Positions 1 through 8,716 of a stretch of 57,042 bases of DNA are shown one piece after another. Position 1 is the stretch's first letter. Every line of letters begins with the position of its first letter. Origin of the DNA: an uncultured Clostridia bacterium. GTDB taxonomy: Bacteria; Bacillota; Clostridia; Christensenellales; Aristaeellaceae. The position numbers were made by a program, and so were the translations under genes. The stretch lies in assembly GCA_937886445.1 (NCBI GenBank), contig CALGBY010000030.1, forward strand, positions 1 through 57,042, given 5' to 3'. Under the pieces are notes generated by a model. The model made no database searches. It had not been told where the DNA came from and was given only the letters and a program-made list of their open reading frames with translations.

Positions 1-9
1 CTCATGTTT

Positions 10-76
10 TGCCCTCCGGAAGAAATACCAATGGGTTGTTTGAAAATGGGCCGATACCATTTTCAAACTGACCACC
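10..76. repeat. Hairpin module, copy A
   Basis: A 67-base unit begins TGCCCTCCGGA and ends ACTGACCACC. Its core is a perfect 12-bp stem (38-49 with 57-68) around a 7-base loop. A second unit of the same architecture follows 100 bases later. The stem bases differ between copies in a compensating way, which argues that the fold is conserved. Its role is unknown; it lies upstream of the promoter of the ABC operon. Confidence 0.6.
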
Positions 77-109
77 ATCTTCATCTTGCAGAAATCTTGA
101 TTCATGGCC

Positions 110-177
110 TGCCCTCCGGATGAGGTACTATTGGTCAGTTTGAAGATCGGTTATACACGATCTTCAAACTGACCACC
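110..177. repeat. Hairpin module, copy B
   Basis: This is the second copy of the 68-base unit, again starting TGCCCTCCGGA and ending ACTGACCACC. The stem is 17 bp and perfect (133-149 with 158-174) around an 8-base loop. An 11-bp inverted repeat, CTTGCAGAAAT at 85-95 and ATTTCTGCAAG at 190-200, encloses it. It could be a terminator-like or transposable hairpin; no T-tract follows. Confidence 0.6.
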
Positions 178-270
178 GGTAAACCTTCAATTTCTGCAAG
201 CGAATTTGTTGAAAAATTCACTCGCCATCGCACTGACTCATTTGTGCGGTGTTTCCTTGATAGACAGAAT
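178..270. repeat. Fragment of a dispersed repeat family
   Basis: The stretch carrying GTAAACCTTCAATTTCT matches, in inverted orientation, the element at 56936-57042 and part of the element at 54875-55051. The following TGAC..ATTTGTGCGGT..TTCCT block resembles 57018-57042 in direct orientation. The family is probably a non-autonomous mobile or REP-like element. Confidence 0.45.
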
Positions 271-302
271 GGCATGATTCAAGACAGAAATAACAATTTT
301 TG

Positions 303-331
303 TTGACATGCACAAAAAATACAGTTATAAT
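303..331 (+). promoter_or_regulatory. Sigma-A promoter of the iron-type ABC operon
   Basis: TTGACA at 303-308 and TATAAT at 326-331 are separated by 17 bases, a perfect consensus. It lies 43 bases before the binding-protein start codon. Confidence 0.85.
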
Positions 332-373
332 ACATTTATGATTTTCCGATAGGAAAAAAGGAGGAAATGACCA

Positions 374-1477
374 ATGAAAAAGTTTCTGTCTCTGTTGATG
401 GCGCTGTGCATGCTGCTTTCCTGCGCCGTGCTGGCCTCCGCTGAGGACGTCGTTCCCGGCAAGGGCATGGAAGAAGTTGACCCCGCTCTGCTGGCTGCCG
501 CGAAGGAAGAGGGCGAGCTGATCGTATACGGCTCCTGCGAAGAAGAATATCTGGCTGCCGCCTGCAAGCATTTTGAAGAGCTGTACGGCATCGAAGTAAA
601 GTATCAGCGTCTGTCCACCGGCGAAGTGCAGGCGAAGATCGCCGAAGAAAACGGCAATCCCTCCGGTGACGTCTGGTTCGGCGGCACCAACGATCCCTAC
701 AACGAGAGCGCCAAGGAAGGCTTCCTGATGGCTTACGAAGCCATCAACGCCAAGCACCTGACCGGTAAGCAGTACCGTGATCCCGACGGATTCTGGTACG
801 GCATCTACAAGGGGATCCTGGGCTTCATGGTCAACACCGATGAGCTCACCCGTCTGGGCCTCGAGGCTCCCAAGGGCTGGGACGATCTGCTCAAGCCCGA
901 ATATCAGAACCTGATCTGGCTGTCCAACCCCTCCACCGCCGGCACCGCCAAGCTGGTCATCAACACCATGGTGCAGATGAAGGGCCACGATGAGGCCATG
1001 GCTTACTTTACCGAGCTTGATAAGAACATCCAGCAGTACACCAAGTCCGGCTCCGGCCCCAGCAAGAAGGTCGGCATCGGCGAGTGCGTGATCGGTATCG
1101 GCTTCCTGCATGACGGCATTTATCAGATCCTGCAGGGCTATGACAACATCGCTCTGGTGATCCCCGCCGAGGGCACCAGCTACGAGATCGGTTCCACCGC
1201 CATCTTCGAGGGCTGCGAGCATGAAGCCGCCGCCAAGCTGTGGATCGAATACGCTCTGTCTCCCGAGTGCGTTGAAGGCGCCGACGAAGCCGGCAGCTTC
1301 CAGTTCCTGGTACTTGACAATGCCGATCAGCCTGCCGCTGTGCAGCCCTTCGGTCTGGATCCCGAAAACGTGATCGATTATGACTTTGAGGATGCCAAGG
1401 AAAACACCAGCAAGTACGTTGCTGACTTCATCGAGACCCTGGGCAATTCTCACGACGACCGTTTCAAGACTGAATAA
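374..1477 (+). CDS. ABC transporter substrate-binding protein, ferric-iron/AfuA-FutA type
   Basis: This 367-residue secreted protein should bind the substrate of an ABC importer outside the membrane. A signal peptide covers residues 1-23 and ends ASA before ED. The mature N-terminus has LIVYGSCEEE, and the DVWFGGTNDP segment follows; both fit family 1 binding proteins for Fe3+, thiamine or 2-aminoethylphosphonate. A perfect promoter and an AAAGGAGG site precede the ATG. The neighbouring fused permease and FbpC-like ATPase complete the importer. A cysteine at residue 17 might act as a weak lipobox, but the ASA site looks better. The substrate cannot be fixed from sequence; iron is the default family assignment, and aminoethylphosphonate or another small anion is possible. 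Confidence 0.85.
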   Translation: MKKFLSLLMALCMLLSCAVLASAEDVVPGKGMEEVDPALLAAAKEEGELIVYGSCEEEYLAAACKHFEELYGIEVKYQRLSTGEVQAKIAEENGNPSGDVWFGGTNDPYNESAKEGFLMAYEAINAKHLTGKQYRDPDGFWYGIYKGILGFMVNTDELTRLGLEAPKGWDDLLKPEYQNLIWLSNPSTAGTAKLVINTMVQMKGHDEAMAYFTELDKNIQQYTKSGSGPSKKVGIGECVIGIGFLHDGIYQILQGYDNIALVIPAEGTSYEIGSTAIFEGCEHEAAAKLWIEYALSPECVEGADEAGSFQFLVLDNADQPAAVQPFGLDPENVIDYDFEDAKENTSKYVADFIETLGNSHDDRFKTE

Positions 1478-1571
1478 TTCTGTATCCGTACGGCATCCGG
1501 GGCAGAGAGGCGTATGCTGATCCCCGCCCGGATCCGGTACTGAAACAGCAGGTACATCAGTCCTGTTTCGC

Positions 1572-1598
1572 GGGGATGGCGGCTCCGGCCCCATCCCC
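1572..1598 (+). terminator. GC hairpin after the binding-protein gene
   Basis: A perfect 8-bp stem GGGGATGG/CCATCCCC closes an 11-base loop in the gap between binding protein and permease. No strong T-tract follows, so it more likely stabilises the upstream message or partly attenuates than stops transcription fully. Two other binding-protein genes in this window have a similar hairpin. Confidence 0.5.
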
Positions 1599-1630
1599 GT
1601 TTCTTATCACGATCAATGAGAGGTGAGCGC

Positions 1631-4075
1631 ATGAGACAGAGCAAAAGTCTTGACAGAAAAAAATTCTGGAAAGACCCGGTAATGATCGTCACCATCGCCG
1701 TGCTCACGGTATTCCTGCTTTTGTTCATCCTGTATCCGCTGGCCATGCTGCTGCTGGACAGCGTTTATGTGAAGGATACCGCGTATTACGGCGTGGGAAA
1801 ATATATGTCCGGCTATTCGCCCGAGTATTATCTGGAGGATGGTTCCCTCGCCCCCTCGGGCAGCAATGAATACGCCTTCGTTCTGCTGGGAAATGAGGAG
1901 GAGAGCCTGCTTGTGCCCGTCTATTATGAGCAAAGCTTTCTTTTCCCGAAGCATATGAAGGTGTGCGATGCCGAAAAGCTGAACAGGGACAGCAAGGATC
2001 AGCCCTGCGTCCGCGTGCTGAACCAGCAGTCCAAGCAGGTGATGGTGTCGCTGTACAGGATGGGTGATGAATACTTCACCGAGGGCAGTACCGCGGTCCC
2101 CTATCTGTACAACGAGAAAAACCGCGTGCTGAAGCTGAACAAGACACCGGATGTGAACAGCAAGGTGCAGGTCAGCCTGTATCATATCTCCTTTGACGCG
2201 TTTCCGCGCATTTTCAAGGATTATACCTTCAATACAGCCTTCTTCAACACACTGCTCATCGGCTTCTTCACCAGCCTTGTGTCTGTGGCGGTGGGCTTGC
2301 TGTTTGCCTATGTGGACTGCTATGTGAAGGTGCGCTTCCGCCCGTTGAAAAAGCTGTTTGATGTGGTGAGCATGCTGCCTGTCGTAAGCCCGCCCTTTGT
2401 GCTCTCGCTGTCCATGATCCTCTTGTTCGGCAAAACGGGCATCATCACGCGCGAGCTGCTCGGCATTTATGATTCCGACATCTACGGCTTCTCCGGCATC
2501 CTGATCGTGCAGAGCATGACCTTCTTCCCCGTATGCTACATGATGCTCAAGGGTCTGCTCAACAACATCGACTGCTCCGTGGAGGAGGCCGCCCGCGATA
2601 TGGGCGCCAGCCGCTTCCGCGTGTTCATGAATGTCACCCTGCCGCTGATGCTGCCGGGCCTCGGCAACGCGTTCCTGGTCACCTTTATCGAATCCGTAGC
2701 CGATTTTGCAAACCCCATGCTTATCGGCGGCAACTATGATACGCTGGCCACCACTATTTACCTGCGTATCACCGGCGGTACCTATGATACCAACGGCGCC
2801 GCGGCCATGGCTGTGGTGCTGCTTTCCATCACGCTCATTCTGTTCATTGTGCAAAAGTACTGGCTGGAAAAGAAAACAGCCGCCACCCTTACCGGCAAGG
2901 CCAGCCGCGCGCGCATGCCCATCGAGGACAGGGGCGTGCGGATCCCGCTTTCCGTGTTCTGCACGGCGGTATCGCTGTTTGTGGTGCTTCTGTACATCGC
3001 CGTTCCCTTCGGCAGCCTCTTCAAGCTGTGGGGAAGGGATTACAGCCTCAGCTTCAAGTGGTATGAATACATGTTCCGTCAGGACGGTTTGAAGGCATTC
3101 AAGGACAGCTTCATCCTGTCCCTCATCGCCTCCCCCGTTACCGCTCTGCTCAGCATGATCATCAGCTATCTGGTGGTCAAGCGCAAGTTCAAGCTGAAGG
3201 GCTTCATTGAGGTGGTGTCCATGCTGGCCATGGCCGTGCCCGGCACCGTGCTGGGCGTGGGTTATATCCGCGCCTTCGCGAACGGCGTGCTCCGCACCGG
3301 CTTCATGCAGGGGCTGTACGGCACCGGCGCCATACTGGTGATCGTGTTTGTTGTGCGCTCGCTGCCTGTCGGCACCCGCAGCGGCATATCGGCCCTGCGC
3401 CAGATCGACAAGAGCATCGAGGAATCGGCCTACGATATGGGCGCCGGCAGCGGCAAGGTGTTTTCCACCGTTACCCTGCCCCTCATCAAGGAGAGCTTCT
3501 TCTCCGGCCTTGTTACCACCTTCGTGCGTTCCATCACCGCCATTTCGGCTATCATCCTGCTGGTAACGCCTGAATTCCTTTTGATCACCTGCCGCATCAA
3601 CGAGTTTGCCGAAAAGGGATCCTACGGCGTTGCCTGCGCGTACGCCACCATCCTGATCGCGATCACCTACAGCGCCATCCTGCTGATGAACTGGCTGCTG
3701 AAGATCCTCGGTACCACCGCGGATCAGCGCAGATCCGTCCGGCAGAACAACTACTACCGCAAGCTGCGTGAAAAGGCGATCCGTGCCGGTTCTCCCGAAA
3801 AGAAGCAGAGGATCGCCATCCTTGAGGATAAGGTGATCGCGCTGAACACGCTGGATAACGACTGCAGGACCCGTCTTCAGGCCGCGAAGGAATATCGCGA
3901 TCAAAGGACCGATCTTGCCGCCGGCGATGCCGGGTTGAAAAAGCAGATCGCGCTGGATTACAAAAACGAAAAGGCAAGAATCGCCTCCGAAAGGGCGAAT
4001 GGCAGAAAGACGATCCTCGAAAACGCAAAAAGGGCAATGGACAACGTCCGCGCGCGCAGCGGCAAGGAGGTATAA
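1631..4075 (+). CDS. Fused double-domain ABC permease, FbpB/SfuB-like
   Basis: This 814-residue protein carries both membrane halves of an importer in one chain. The first helix is at about 17-43. About 145 extracytoplasmic residues follow, then two permease domains. Each has an EAA loop that contacts the ATPase: EEAARDMGAS near 318 and EESAYDMGAG near 596. The C-terminal 115 or so residues (from about 697) are charged, rich in Lys, Arg, Glu and Ala, and probably coiled-coil in the cytoplasm. The ATG at 1631 is chosen because GAGGTG precedes it at good spacing; an ATG at 1616 is possible. FbpB-type fusions are known, but the large outer insertion and basic tail are not usual for the family. 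Confidence 0.85.
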   Translation: MRQSKSLDRKKFWKDPVMIVTIAVLTVFLLLFILYPLAMLLLDSVYVKDTAYYGVGKYMSGYSPEYYLEDGSLAPSGSNEYAFVLLGNEEESLLVPVYYEQSFLFPKHMKVCDAEKLNRDSKDQPCVRVLNQQSKQVMVSLYRMGDEYFTEGSTAVPYLYNEKNRVLKLNKTPDVNSKVQVSLYHISFDAFPRIFKDYTFNTAFFNTLLIGFFTSLVSVAVGLLFAYVDCYVKVRFRPLKKLFDVVSMLPVVSPPFVLSLSMILLFGKTGIITRELLGIYDSDIYGFSGILIVQSMTFFPVCYMMLKGLLNNIDCSVEEAARDMGASRFRVFMNVTLPLMLPGLGNAFLVTFIESVADFANPMLIGGNYDTLATTIYLRITGGTYDTNGAAAMAVVLLSITLILFIVQKYWLEKKTAATLTGKASRARMPIEDRGVRIPLSVFCTAVSLFVVLLYIAVPFGSLFKLWGRDYSLSFKWYEYMFRQDGLKAFKDSFILSLIASPVTALLSMIISYLVVKRKFKLKGFIEVVSMLAMAVPGTVLGVGYIRAFANGVLRTGFMQGLYGTGAILVIVFVVRSLPVGTRSGISALRQIDKSIEESAYDMGAGSGKVFSTVTLPLIKESFFSGLVTTFVRSITAISAIILLVTPEFLLITCRINEFAEKGSYGVACAYATILIAITYSAILLMNWLLKILGTTADQRRSVRQNNYYRKLREKAIRAGSPEKKQRIAILEDKVIALNTLDNDCRTRLQAAKEYRDQRTDLAAGDAGLKKQIALDYKNEKARIASERANGRKTILENAKRAMDNVRARSGKEV

Positions 4076-4078
4076 ACA

Positions 4079-5167
4079 ATGGCAGATATGATAAAAGAGC
4101 CCAAAGGCGTACAGCTTGAGCATGTAAGCAAGATCTACCGCGACCCCAAGACCGGCAAGGATTTTTTCGCCGTGCATGATGTGTGTCTGGATATCGCTCC
4201 CGGCAGCTTTATCACACTGCTCGGCCCCTCCGGCTGCGGCAAGACCACCACGCTCCGTATGATCGCCGGCTTTGAAAGCCCCGATGAGGGCGAGATCTAC
4301 CTGGGCAATGAGGCCATCAACGCGCTCACGCCCAACAAGCGTGATACGGCCATGGTGTTTCAGACCTATGCGCTTTTCCCGCACTACAATGTGTATGACA
4401 ATGTGGCCTACGGCCTGCGCCTGCGCAAGGTGCCGGCGGCCGAGATCCGCCGCCGCGTGACCGATATCCTTGCCATGGTGGAGCTTTCCGGCATGGAGCA
4501 GCGCATGACCAACCAGCTTTCCGGCGGCCAGCAGCAGCGCGTGGCTCTGGCGAGAGCCCTTGTGGTGGAGCCCGGCGTGCTGCTCTTTGACGAGCCTCTT
4601 TCCAACCTGGATGCCAAGCTGCGCGTGCAGATGCGCACCGAGATCCGCCGCATCCAGCAAAAGCTGGGCATCACCGCGATCTATGTTACGCACGATCAGA
4701 GCGAGGCCATGGCCATTTCCGATATGATCGTGCTGATGAAGGGCGGCGTGATCGCTCAGGCGGGAAGCCCCCACGATATCTACTATCACCCCGTCAGCGA
4801 ATTTGTGGCCGATTTCATCGGCGAGTGCAATTTCCTGACCGGTACCGTGACCGGCGTCAGCGGCAGCCGCGTGATGCTGGATGTGAACGGCAGCGCCGTG
4901 GAGGTGAATTCCGAGCTGGCGGACATCGCAAAGGGTGAGGAGCGCAAGATCGTGCTCCGTCCCGAAGCCATCCGGATCGGCGATGAGGGGATGCTGCCCT
5001 GCCTGGTGGAACTGAGCTGCTTCATGGGCTCCTATCAGAACTACCATGTGCGTGTGGGCGATACCCTTGTCAAGATCACCGACAACTGCCCCATCAACAA
5101 AAAGATCTTCAATGTGGGAGATCAGGCGTTCATTTCCTTCGACAGGGAGTGCGCGCATCTGCTGTAA
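4079..5167 (+). CDS. ABC transporter ATP-binding protein, FbpC/PotA type
   Basis: This 362-residue ATPase powers the importer encoded just upstream. Walker A GPSGCGKTT lies near residues 49-57, the signature LSGGQQQR near 147-154, Walker B LLFDEPLSNLD near 168-178, and the switch histidine in YVTHDQSEA. The C-terminal third (about 240-362) is a TOBE-type regulatory domain. AAGGAGGT overlaps the end of the permease gene, with the start 3 bases after its stop, so the two are translationally linked. All catalytic residues are intact. Members of this ATPase clade serve iron, spermidine or maltose importers, so it does not define the substrate. Confidence 0.9.
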   Translation: MADMIKEPKGVQLEHVSKIYRDPKTGKDFFAVHDVCLDIAPGSFITLLGPSGCGKTTTLRMIAGFESPDEGEIYLGNEAINALTPNKRDTAMVFQTYALFPHYNVYDNVAYGLRLRKVPAAEIRRRVTDILAMVELSGMEQRMTNQLSGGQQQRVALARALVVEPGVLLFDEPLSNLDAKLRVQMRTEIRRIQQKLGITAIYVTHDQSEAMAISDMIVLMKGGVIAQAGSPHDIYYHPVSEFVADFIGECNFLTGTVTGVSGSRVMLDVNGSAVEVNSELADIAKGEERKIVLRPEAIRIGDEGMLPCLVELSCFMGSYQNYHVRVGDTLVKITDNCPINKKIFNVGDQAFISFDRECAHLL

Positions 5168-5177
5168 AAAGACCCGT

Positions 5178-5205
5178 GTGAAAGCGGGGCATGACCCGCT
5201 TTCAC
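5178..5205 (+). terminator. Hairpin after the ATPase gene
   Basis: An 11-bp perfect stem GTGAAAGCGGG/CCCGCTTTCAC encloses a 6-base loop, 10 bases after the stop. It precedes the stronger terminator at 5229. Confidence 0.5.
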
Positions 5206-5228
5206 CTGATTACCCGTTTTGCGCATAA

Positions 5229-5269
5229 AGGCGTTTCCGGTGAAGTATATACACCGGAAACGCCTTTTT
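5229..5269 (+). terminator. Rho-independent terminator of the iron-type ABC operon
   Basis: A perfect 14-bp stem AGGCGTTTCCGGTG/CACCGGAAACGCCT around a 9-base loop is followed by TTTTT. Confidence 0.9.
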
Positions 5270-5543
5270 CATGTCCGGAAACGCAGAACGGAAGCGGCTT
5301 CAGCCTTTTCCCGGCTGCGCGCGGAAACACGGTTTGAACGATTGTTTTCCGTGTCTTTCTGATCATGATTATAATAATCGTGTATTCTGATGATCAGATT
5401 GTCAGAAAGCCGCGCGGGGAAGACTTTGCCGGCTTATCATGATCGATATGATCATTCGATCCTGTCGATCAGATCGAAATATCAGTACAGATACGCCCGG
5501 CGCGATGGGCCCCGTTTCGGGATCCGCGTGCCGGGCGTACGGT
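5270..5543. other. Convergent intergenic region
   Basis: No gene is seen. It holds a 9-bp inverted repeat TCTGATCAT/ATGATCAGA at 5358-5366 and 5390-5398, and the hairpin at 5492-5539 for the convergent minus-strand operon. Confidence 0.5.
5492..5539 (-). terminator. Probable terminator hairpin of the minus-strand peptidase operon
   Basis: A 10-bp perfect inverted repeat TACGCCCGGC/GCCGGGCGTA flanks a 28-base loop just beyond the stop of the repeat-stalk protein. There is no clear U-tract, so the call is moderate. Confidence 0.45.
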
Positions 5544-7664
5544 TTATTCCTTTATCTCATCGATGTTTATCAGGATCGCCGGGCGTATGCCCAGTATGCC
5601 GTTTGCGGAATATACGGCGGTGTATCTGCCGCCGCCGATCGCTCCGTCCTTTCCGGCGTAGGCTGCGGTATCCTGCAAGGCGCCCGGGGAACGCAGCCAC
5701 CACTGACAGGGAAGGTCAGCGGAGAGATCGCTGCTGCCGGTCTTTTTGACCGCCTGCCGCGTGGGATAGCATACGCGGGCTTCATCGGAGCAAAACAGCC
5801 TTTCCGCCTCGCCGTAGCTCAGCAGAAACACGGTGTCTTCGGTATCAGGGCCGCCGGAGGTACGCTGCCACTCAGCGCAGCACGCGTCACTGCCGTTGCT
5901 GACGAGCACCGGTATCAGCGCGCTCCTTTCCTCCGCGGTAAAGGCGCTGTCGAGGAAGCTGCCGTTCAGATAGACGCGCAGAGCGCTGTCCTGCCAGTAC
6001 ATTTTTTTCAGCGTCATGGAGTAACGGCGGAATTCCAGCACGCGGGTGCTTACCGCCAGCACGGCGCGGCTTTCGCTGTTGTAGGAAAGCACGGTCCATT
6101 CAATGGGCTCGCTGCCGTTTTCGGCATTGCCGTCCTGTTCCGTACGGCCGAAAAGGAATACCGCGCCCGGAAGGGTGTATTTTTCCAAGGCCCGCGCCTG
6201 CTCATCCAGCGCCGCCAGGCATTCCGCGTACTTAAGATCGCTGTCCATGTACCCTGATGTCATGGCAAAAAGATCCGCCGCCTGCTGCCAGAGGCCGTCC
6301 TCCATAAAGGAGAGGGCCGCTGCATAGCCGGAAGCGCTGCGCTGCTCCTGCTCCTTCTTTTGCTTCCCGGCCTTTTTCTGCTCCTGCAGGCGGGTGCATT
6401 CCGCCTTCTTTTCCCGGCTGTCCCTGTAGCTTCCCAGAGAGGAGAACTGCAGCGCCGCGGCGGTGTAATTGCCCTGTTCCATCAGAGAACAGGCGGTTTG
6501 ATACACACCGTTTTTGCGTTCTTCCTCCCGGCGCGCCCGTTCCTCCGCGGGATCGGGCGTTGGGACGGGGGTAGGGGTGGGTGTCGCGGTAGGCCTCGGA
6601 GTGGGTGTTGCTGTGGGTTTGGGTGTCGGCGTATCCGTAGGCTTAGGCGTAGGTGTAGCCGTGGGCTTCGGAGTTGGTGTAGCCGTAGGTTTGGGTGTTG
6701 GTGTGGCCGTGGGCTTCGGAGTCGGCGTAGCCGTGGGCTTGGGTGTCGGCGTAGCTGTAGGCTTCGGAGTCGGTGTAGCCGTGGGCTTGGGTGTCGGCGT
6801 AGCCGTAGGCTTCGGAGTCGGCGTAGTTGTGGGCTTAGGTATGGGTGTAGCTGTGGGCCTGGGTGTCGGTGTAGCTGTAGGCTTCAGATTCGGTGTCGCC
6901 GTAGGCTTAGGTGTTGGTGTAGCCGTGGGCTTGGGAGTCGGCGTAACCGTGGGCTTAGGTTTGGGCGTAGCCGTTGGCTTGGGTGTAGGTGTCGCCGTAG
7001 GCTTGGGTGTCGGTGTCGCCGTAGGCTTAGGTGTTGGTGTCGCCGTAGGTTTGGGTGTTGGTGTGGCCGTTGGCTTGGGAGTCGGCGTTGCTGTTGGCTT
7101 GGGTGTGGGCGTGGCCGTAGGCTTGGGAGTCGGTGTAGCTGTAGGCTTAGGCGTAGGTGTAGCCGTAGGTTTCGGAGTTGGCGTAGCCGTGGGCTTCGGA
7201 GTCGGTGTCGCTGTAGGCTTTGGAGTCGGTGTAGCCGTAGGCTTAGGTGTCGGTGTAGCCGTAGGCTTGGGAGTCGGTGTAGCCGTAGGCTTGGGAGTCG
7301 GTGTAGCCGTAGGCTTCGGAGTTGGCGTAGCCGTTGGCTTCGGAGTGGGCATCACCGTTGGCTTCGGAGTGGGCGTAGCCGTAGACTTCGGAGTCGGCGC
7401 AGCCATGGGCTCCGGCGTCAGCGTGTATACCGGTTCTGTTTTGTCAAAGCCCGGCGTCGGAGCGGCTTCACCGTCAAAGGAAGCCGCGGGGAGGGCAGTC
7501 TGTACGGTTTGAGGCGGTTCTTCCGTTTCCTTTTTCGTGTTTCCCCCTAGCAGGATGATAAGCACCGCCGCGAGGATCAGTATACCCGCGGCAACAGGCA
7601 GCCAGAACCGCAGGCGGCGCTTGCGGGCGTTTTCTTTTGAAAGGAAGAAATAACGGTCATTCAT
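5544..7664 (-). CDS. Membrane-anchored protein with a (PTPKPTAT)n stalk and DUF6273-like domain
   Basis: This 706-residue protein starts with a basic cytoplasmic segment and one transmembrane helix at about 20-42. A long low-complexity stalk follows at about 81-373, made of some 35 copies of the 8-residue unit PTPKPTAT, each encoded by 24 bases. An alanine-rich, TPR-like charged segment (about 378-490) and a C-terminal domain (about 495-706) complete it. The WWLRSPG motif and the closing IRPAILIN segment resemble DUF6273, a domain found in clostridial surface proteins. The Pro/Thr stalk should hold that domain away from the membrane. It sits 46 bases after the last M42 peptidase gene, possibly in the same transcript. 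Its molecular function is unknown. The repeats are likely to vary in number between strains. Confidence 0.8.
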   Translation of the reverse strand: MNDRYFFLSKENARKRRLRFWLPVAAGILILAAVLIILLGGNTKKETEEPPQTVQTALPAASFDGEAAPTPGFDKTEPVYTLTPEPMAAPTPKSTATPTPKPTVMPTPKPTATPTPKPTATPTPKPTATPTPKPTATPTPKPTATPTPKPTATPTPKPTATPTPKPTATPTPKPTATPTPKPTATPTPKPTATPTPKPTATPTPKPTATPTPKPTATPTPKPTATPTPKPTATPKPKPTVTPTPKPTATPTPKPTATPNLKPTATPTPRPTATPIPKPTTTPTPKPTATPTPKPTATPTPKPTATPTPKPTATPTPKPTATPTPKPTATPTPKPTATPTPKPTDTPTPKPTATPTPRPTATPTPTPVPTPDPAEERARREEERKNGVYQTACSLMEQGNYTAAALQFSSLGSYRDSREKKAECTRLQEQKKAGKQKKEQEQRSASGYAAALSFMEDGLWQQAADLFAMTSGYMDSDLKYAECLAALDEQARALEKYTLPGAVFLFGRTEQDGNAENGSEPIEWTVLSYNSESRAVLAVSTRVLEFRRYSMTLKKMYWQDSALRVYLNGSFLDSAFTAEERSALIPVLVSNGSDACCAEWQRTSGGPDTEDTVFLLSYGEAERLFCSDEARVCYPTRQAVKKTGSSDLSADLPCQWWLRSPGALQDTAAYAGKDGAIGGGRYTAVYSANGILGIRPAILINIDEIKE
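6555..7405. repeat. 24-bp tandem repeat array inside a coding region
   Basis: About 35 degenerate copies of a 24-bp unit read as PTPKPTAT on the minus strand. Wobble positions vary, so the array is under protein-level selection and is not a CRISPR array. A few units are altered, for example NLKP and PIPKPTT. Confidence 0.85.
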
Positions 7665-7710
7665 ACAGGCAACCTCAAAAACGGATTTTTATACGGGCTT
7701 CAACGGGCCT

Positions 7711-8703
7711 TTACAGCTCGGCATCGGCGATGGTCTTCAATATCTCCAGCGCGGCGTCCATATCGCGCATATCGATGGTCTCACAGGCGGAATGCACATA
7801 GCGGCAGGGAATGGACAGCGTGCCGGCGGGGATGCCCGCGCGGGCGTGCTGGATGGCGCCGGCGTCATTGCCGCCAAAGGGCAGGATCTCGGGCTGCCAG
7901 GCCGCTCCGCACTCGTTCGCGGCGGCGATCAGCGCGTCTCTCACGAAGGGGGAGCATACCAGGCTGCGGTCCATATACTTGACGGCCGCGCCGTTTCCCA
8001 GCCGTACCGCGGGCAGCTTTGTCTCGGGCGTGTCGCCCCAGGCGGTCACATCCAGGCCGATGCCCAGGTCCGGATCCTTACCGTAGGCGGCTACGGCCGC
8101 GCCGCGCAGGCCCACCTCCTCCTGTACGGAGAAGCAGGCGATCAGCGTATTGCGCGGGTACTGCACAGAGAGCATCAGCTCCGCGAGCAGGGCGCAGGCG
8201 CAGCGGTCATCCATCGCGGGAGCGGATACGCGGTATTCGCCAAGCCTGCTGAAGGCGGGCGCGAACACGCAGATATCGCCCGGCATCACCTTTTCCTCCG
8301 CTTCCCCGCGGCTTTCGGCGCCGATATCCACAAACAGATCGGACAGCGCGGGCTCCGCCCCCTTTACGGGCTGGCAGGTCACCACGCCGCGTACACCGTT
8401 TTCAAACACGACGGCGCGGGGGGTGTATACATCCCTACCGATGCCGCCCACATTGGTCACGCGCAGAAAGCCGTCCTTTTCGATGTCGGTCACGATCAGG
8501 CCGATCTGATCCATATGCGCGGAGAGCATGATCACCTTTCCGTCCCCGCTGCCCTTCTTTTCAACAAAAAGATTGCCCATCGTGTCCTTTTCAAAGGTCA
8601 CATCCGCGTTTGAAAGGAGCTTTTTTACGGTTTCCGCCACTTTTTCTTCTCTTCCGCTGGGGCCGTATACCGCGAGCAGTGTTTTCAGCGTATCTGTCAG
8701 CAT
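7711..8703 (-). CDS. M42 family metallo-aminopeptidase, copy 3
   Basis: This 330-residue cytosolic enzyme should be a di-metal aminopeptidase or deblocking peptidase that trims peptides. The M42 ligand pattern is complete: SAHMDQIG, PAMDDR, the catalytic EE in SVQEEVG, GLDVTAWGD, and the C-terminal histidine in PCRYVHS. AGGAGG sits 8 bases before the ATG at 8703; a longer start at 8730 would overlap the upstream gene and is less likely. It is the last of three tandem paralogues and lies 13 bases after the second. M42 enzymes form large tetrahedral dodecamers. Tandem paralogues could differ in residue preference or mix in one particle. Confidence 0.88.
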   Translation of the reverse strand: MLTDTLKTLLAVYGPSGREEKVAETVKKLLSNADVTFEKDTMGNLFVEKKGSGDGKVIMLSAHMDQIGLIVTDIEKDGFLRVTNVGGIGRDVYTPRAVVFENGVRGVVTCQPVKGAEPALSDLFVDIGAESRGEAEEKVMPGDICVFAPAFSRLGEYRVSAPAMDDRCACALLAELMLSVQYPRNTLIACFSVQEEVGLRGAAVAAYGKDPDLGIGLDVTAWGDTPETKLPAVRLGNGAAVKYMDRSLVCSPFVRDALIAAANECGAAWQPEILPFGGNDAGAIQHARAGIPAGTLSIPCRYVHSACETIDMRDMDAALEILKTIADAEL

Positions 8704-8716
8704 GGATCGTTCCTCC

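Noticed and set aside
1613..5158. Very long open frame on the minus strand opposite the permease and ATPase genes
   Set aside because: It is the antisense shadow of well-supported genes, has a His/Gln-rich composition typical of reversed GC-rich codons, and lacks a ribosome site.
6555..7405. Possible CRISPR array
   Set aside because: The 24-bp units are contiguous with no spacers and keep the reading frame with wobble changes, so they are coding repeats.
6514..7512. Gly-Val-rich repetitive frame on the plus strand
   Set aside because: It is the complement of the PTPKPTAT array; the minus frame has a membrane helix, a recognised C-terminal domain and a start site.
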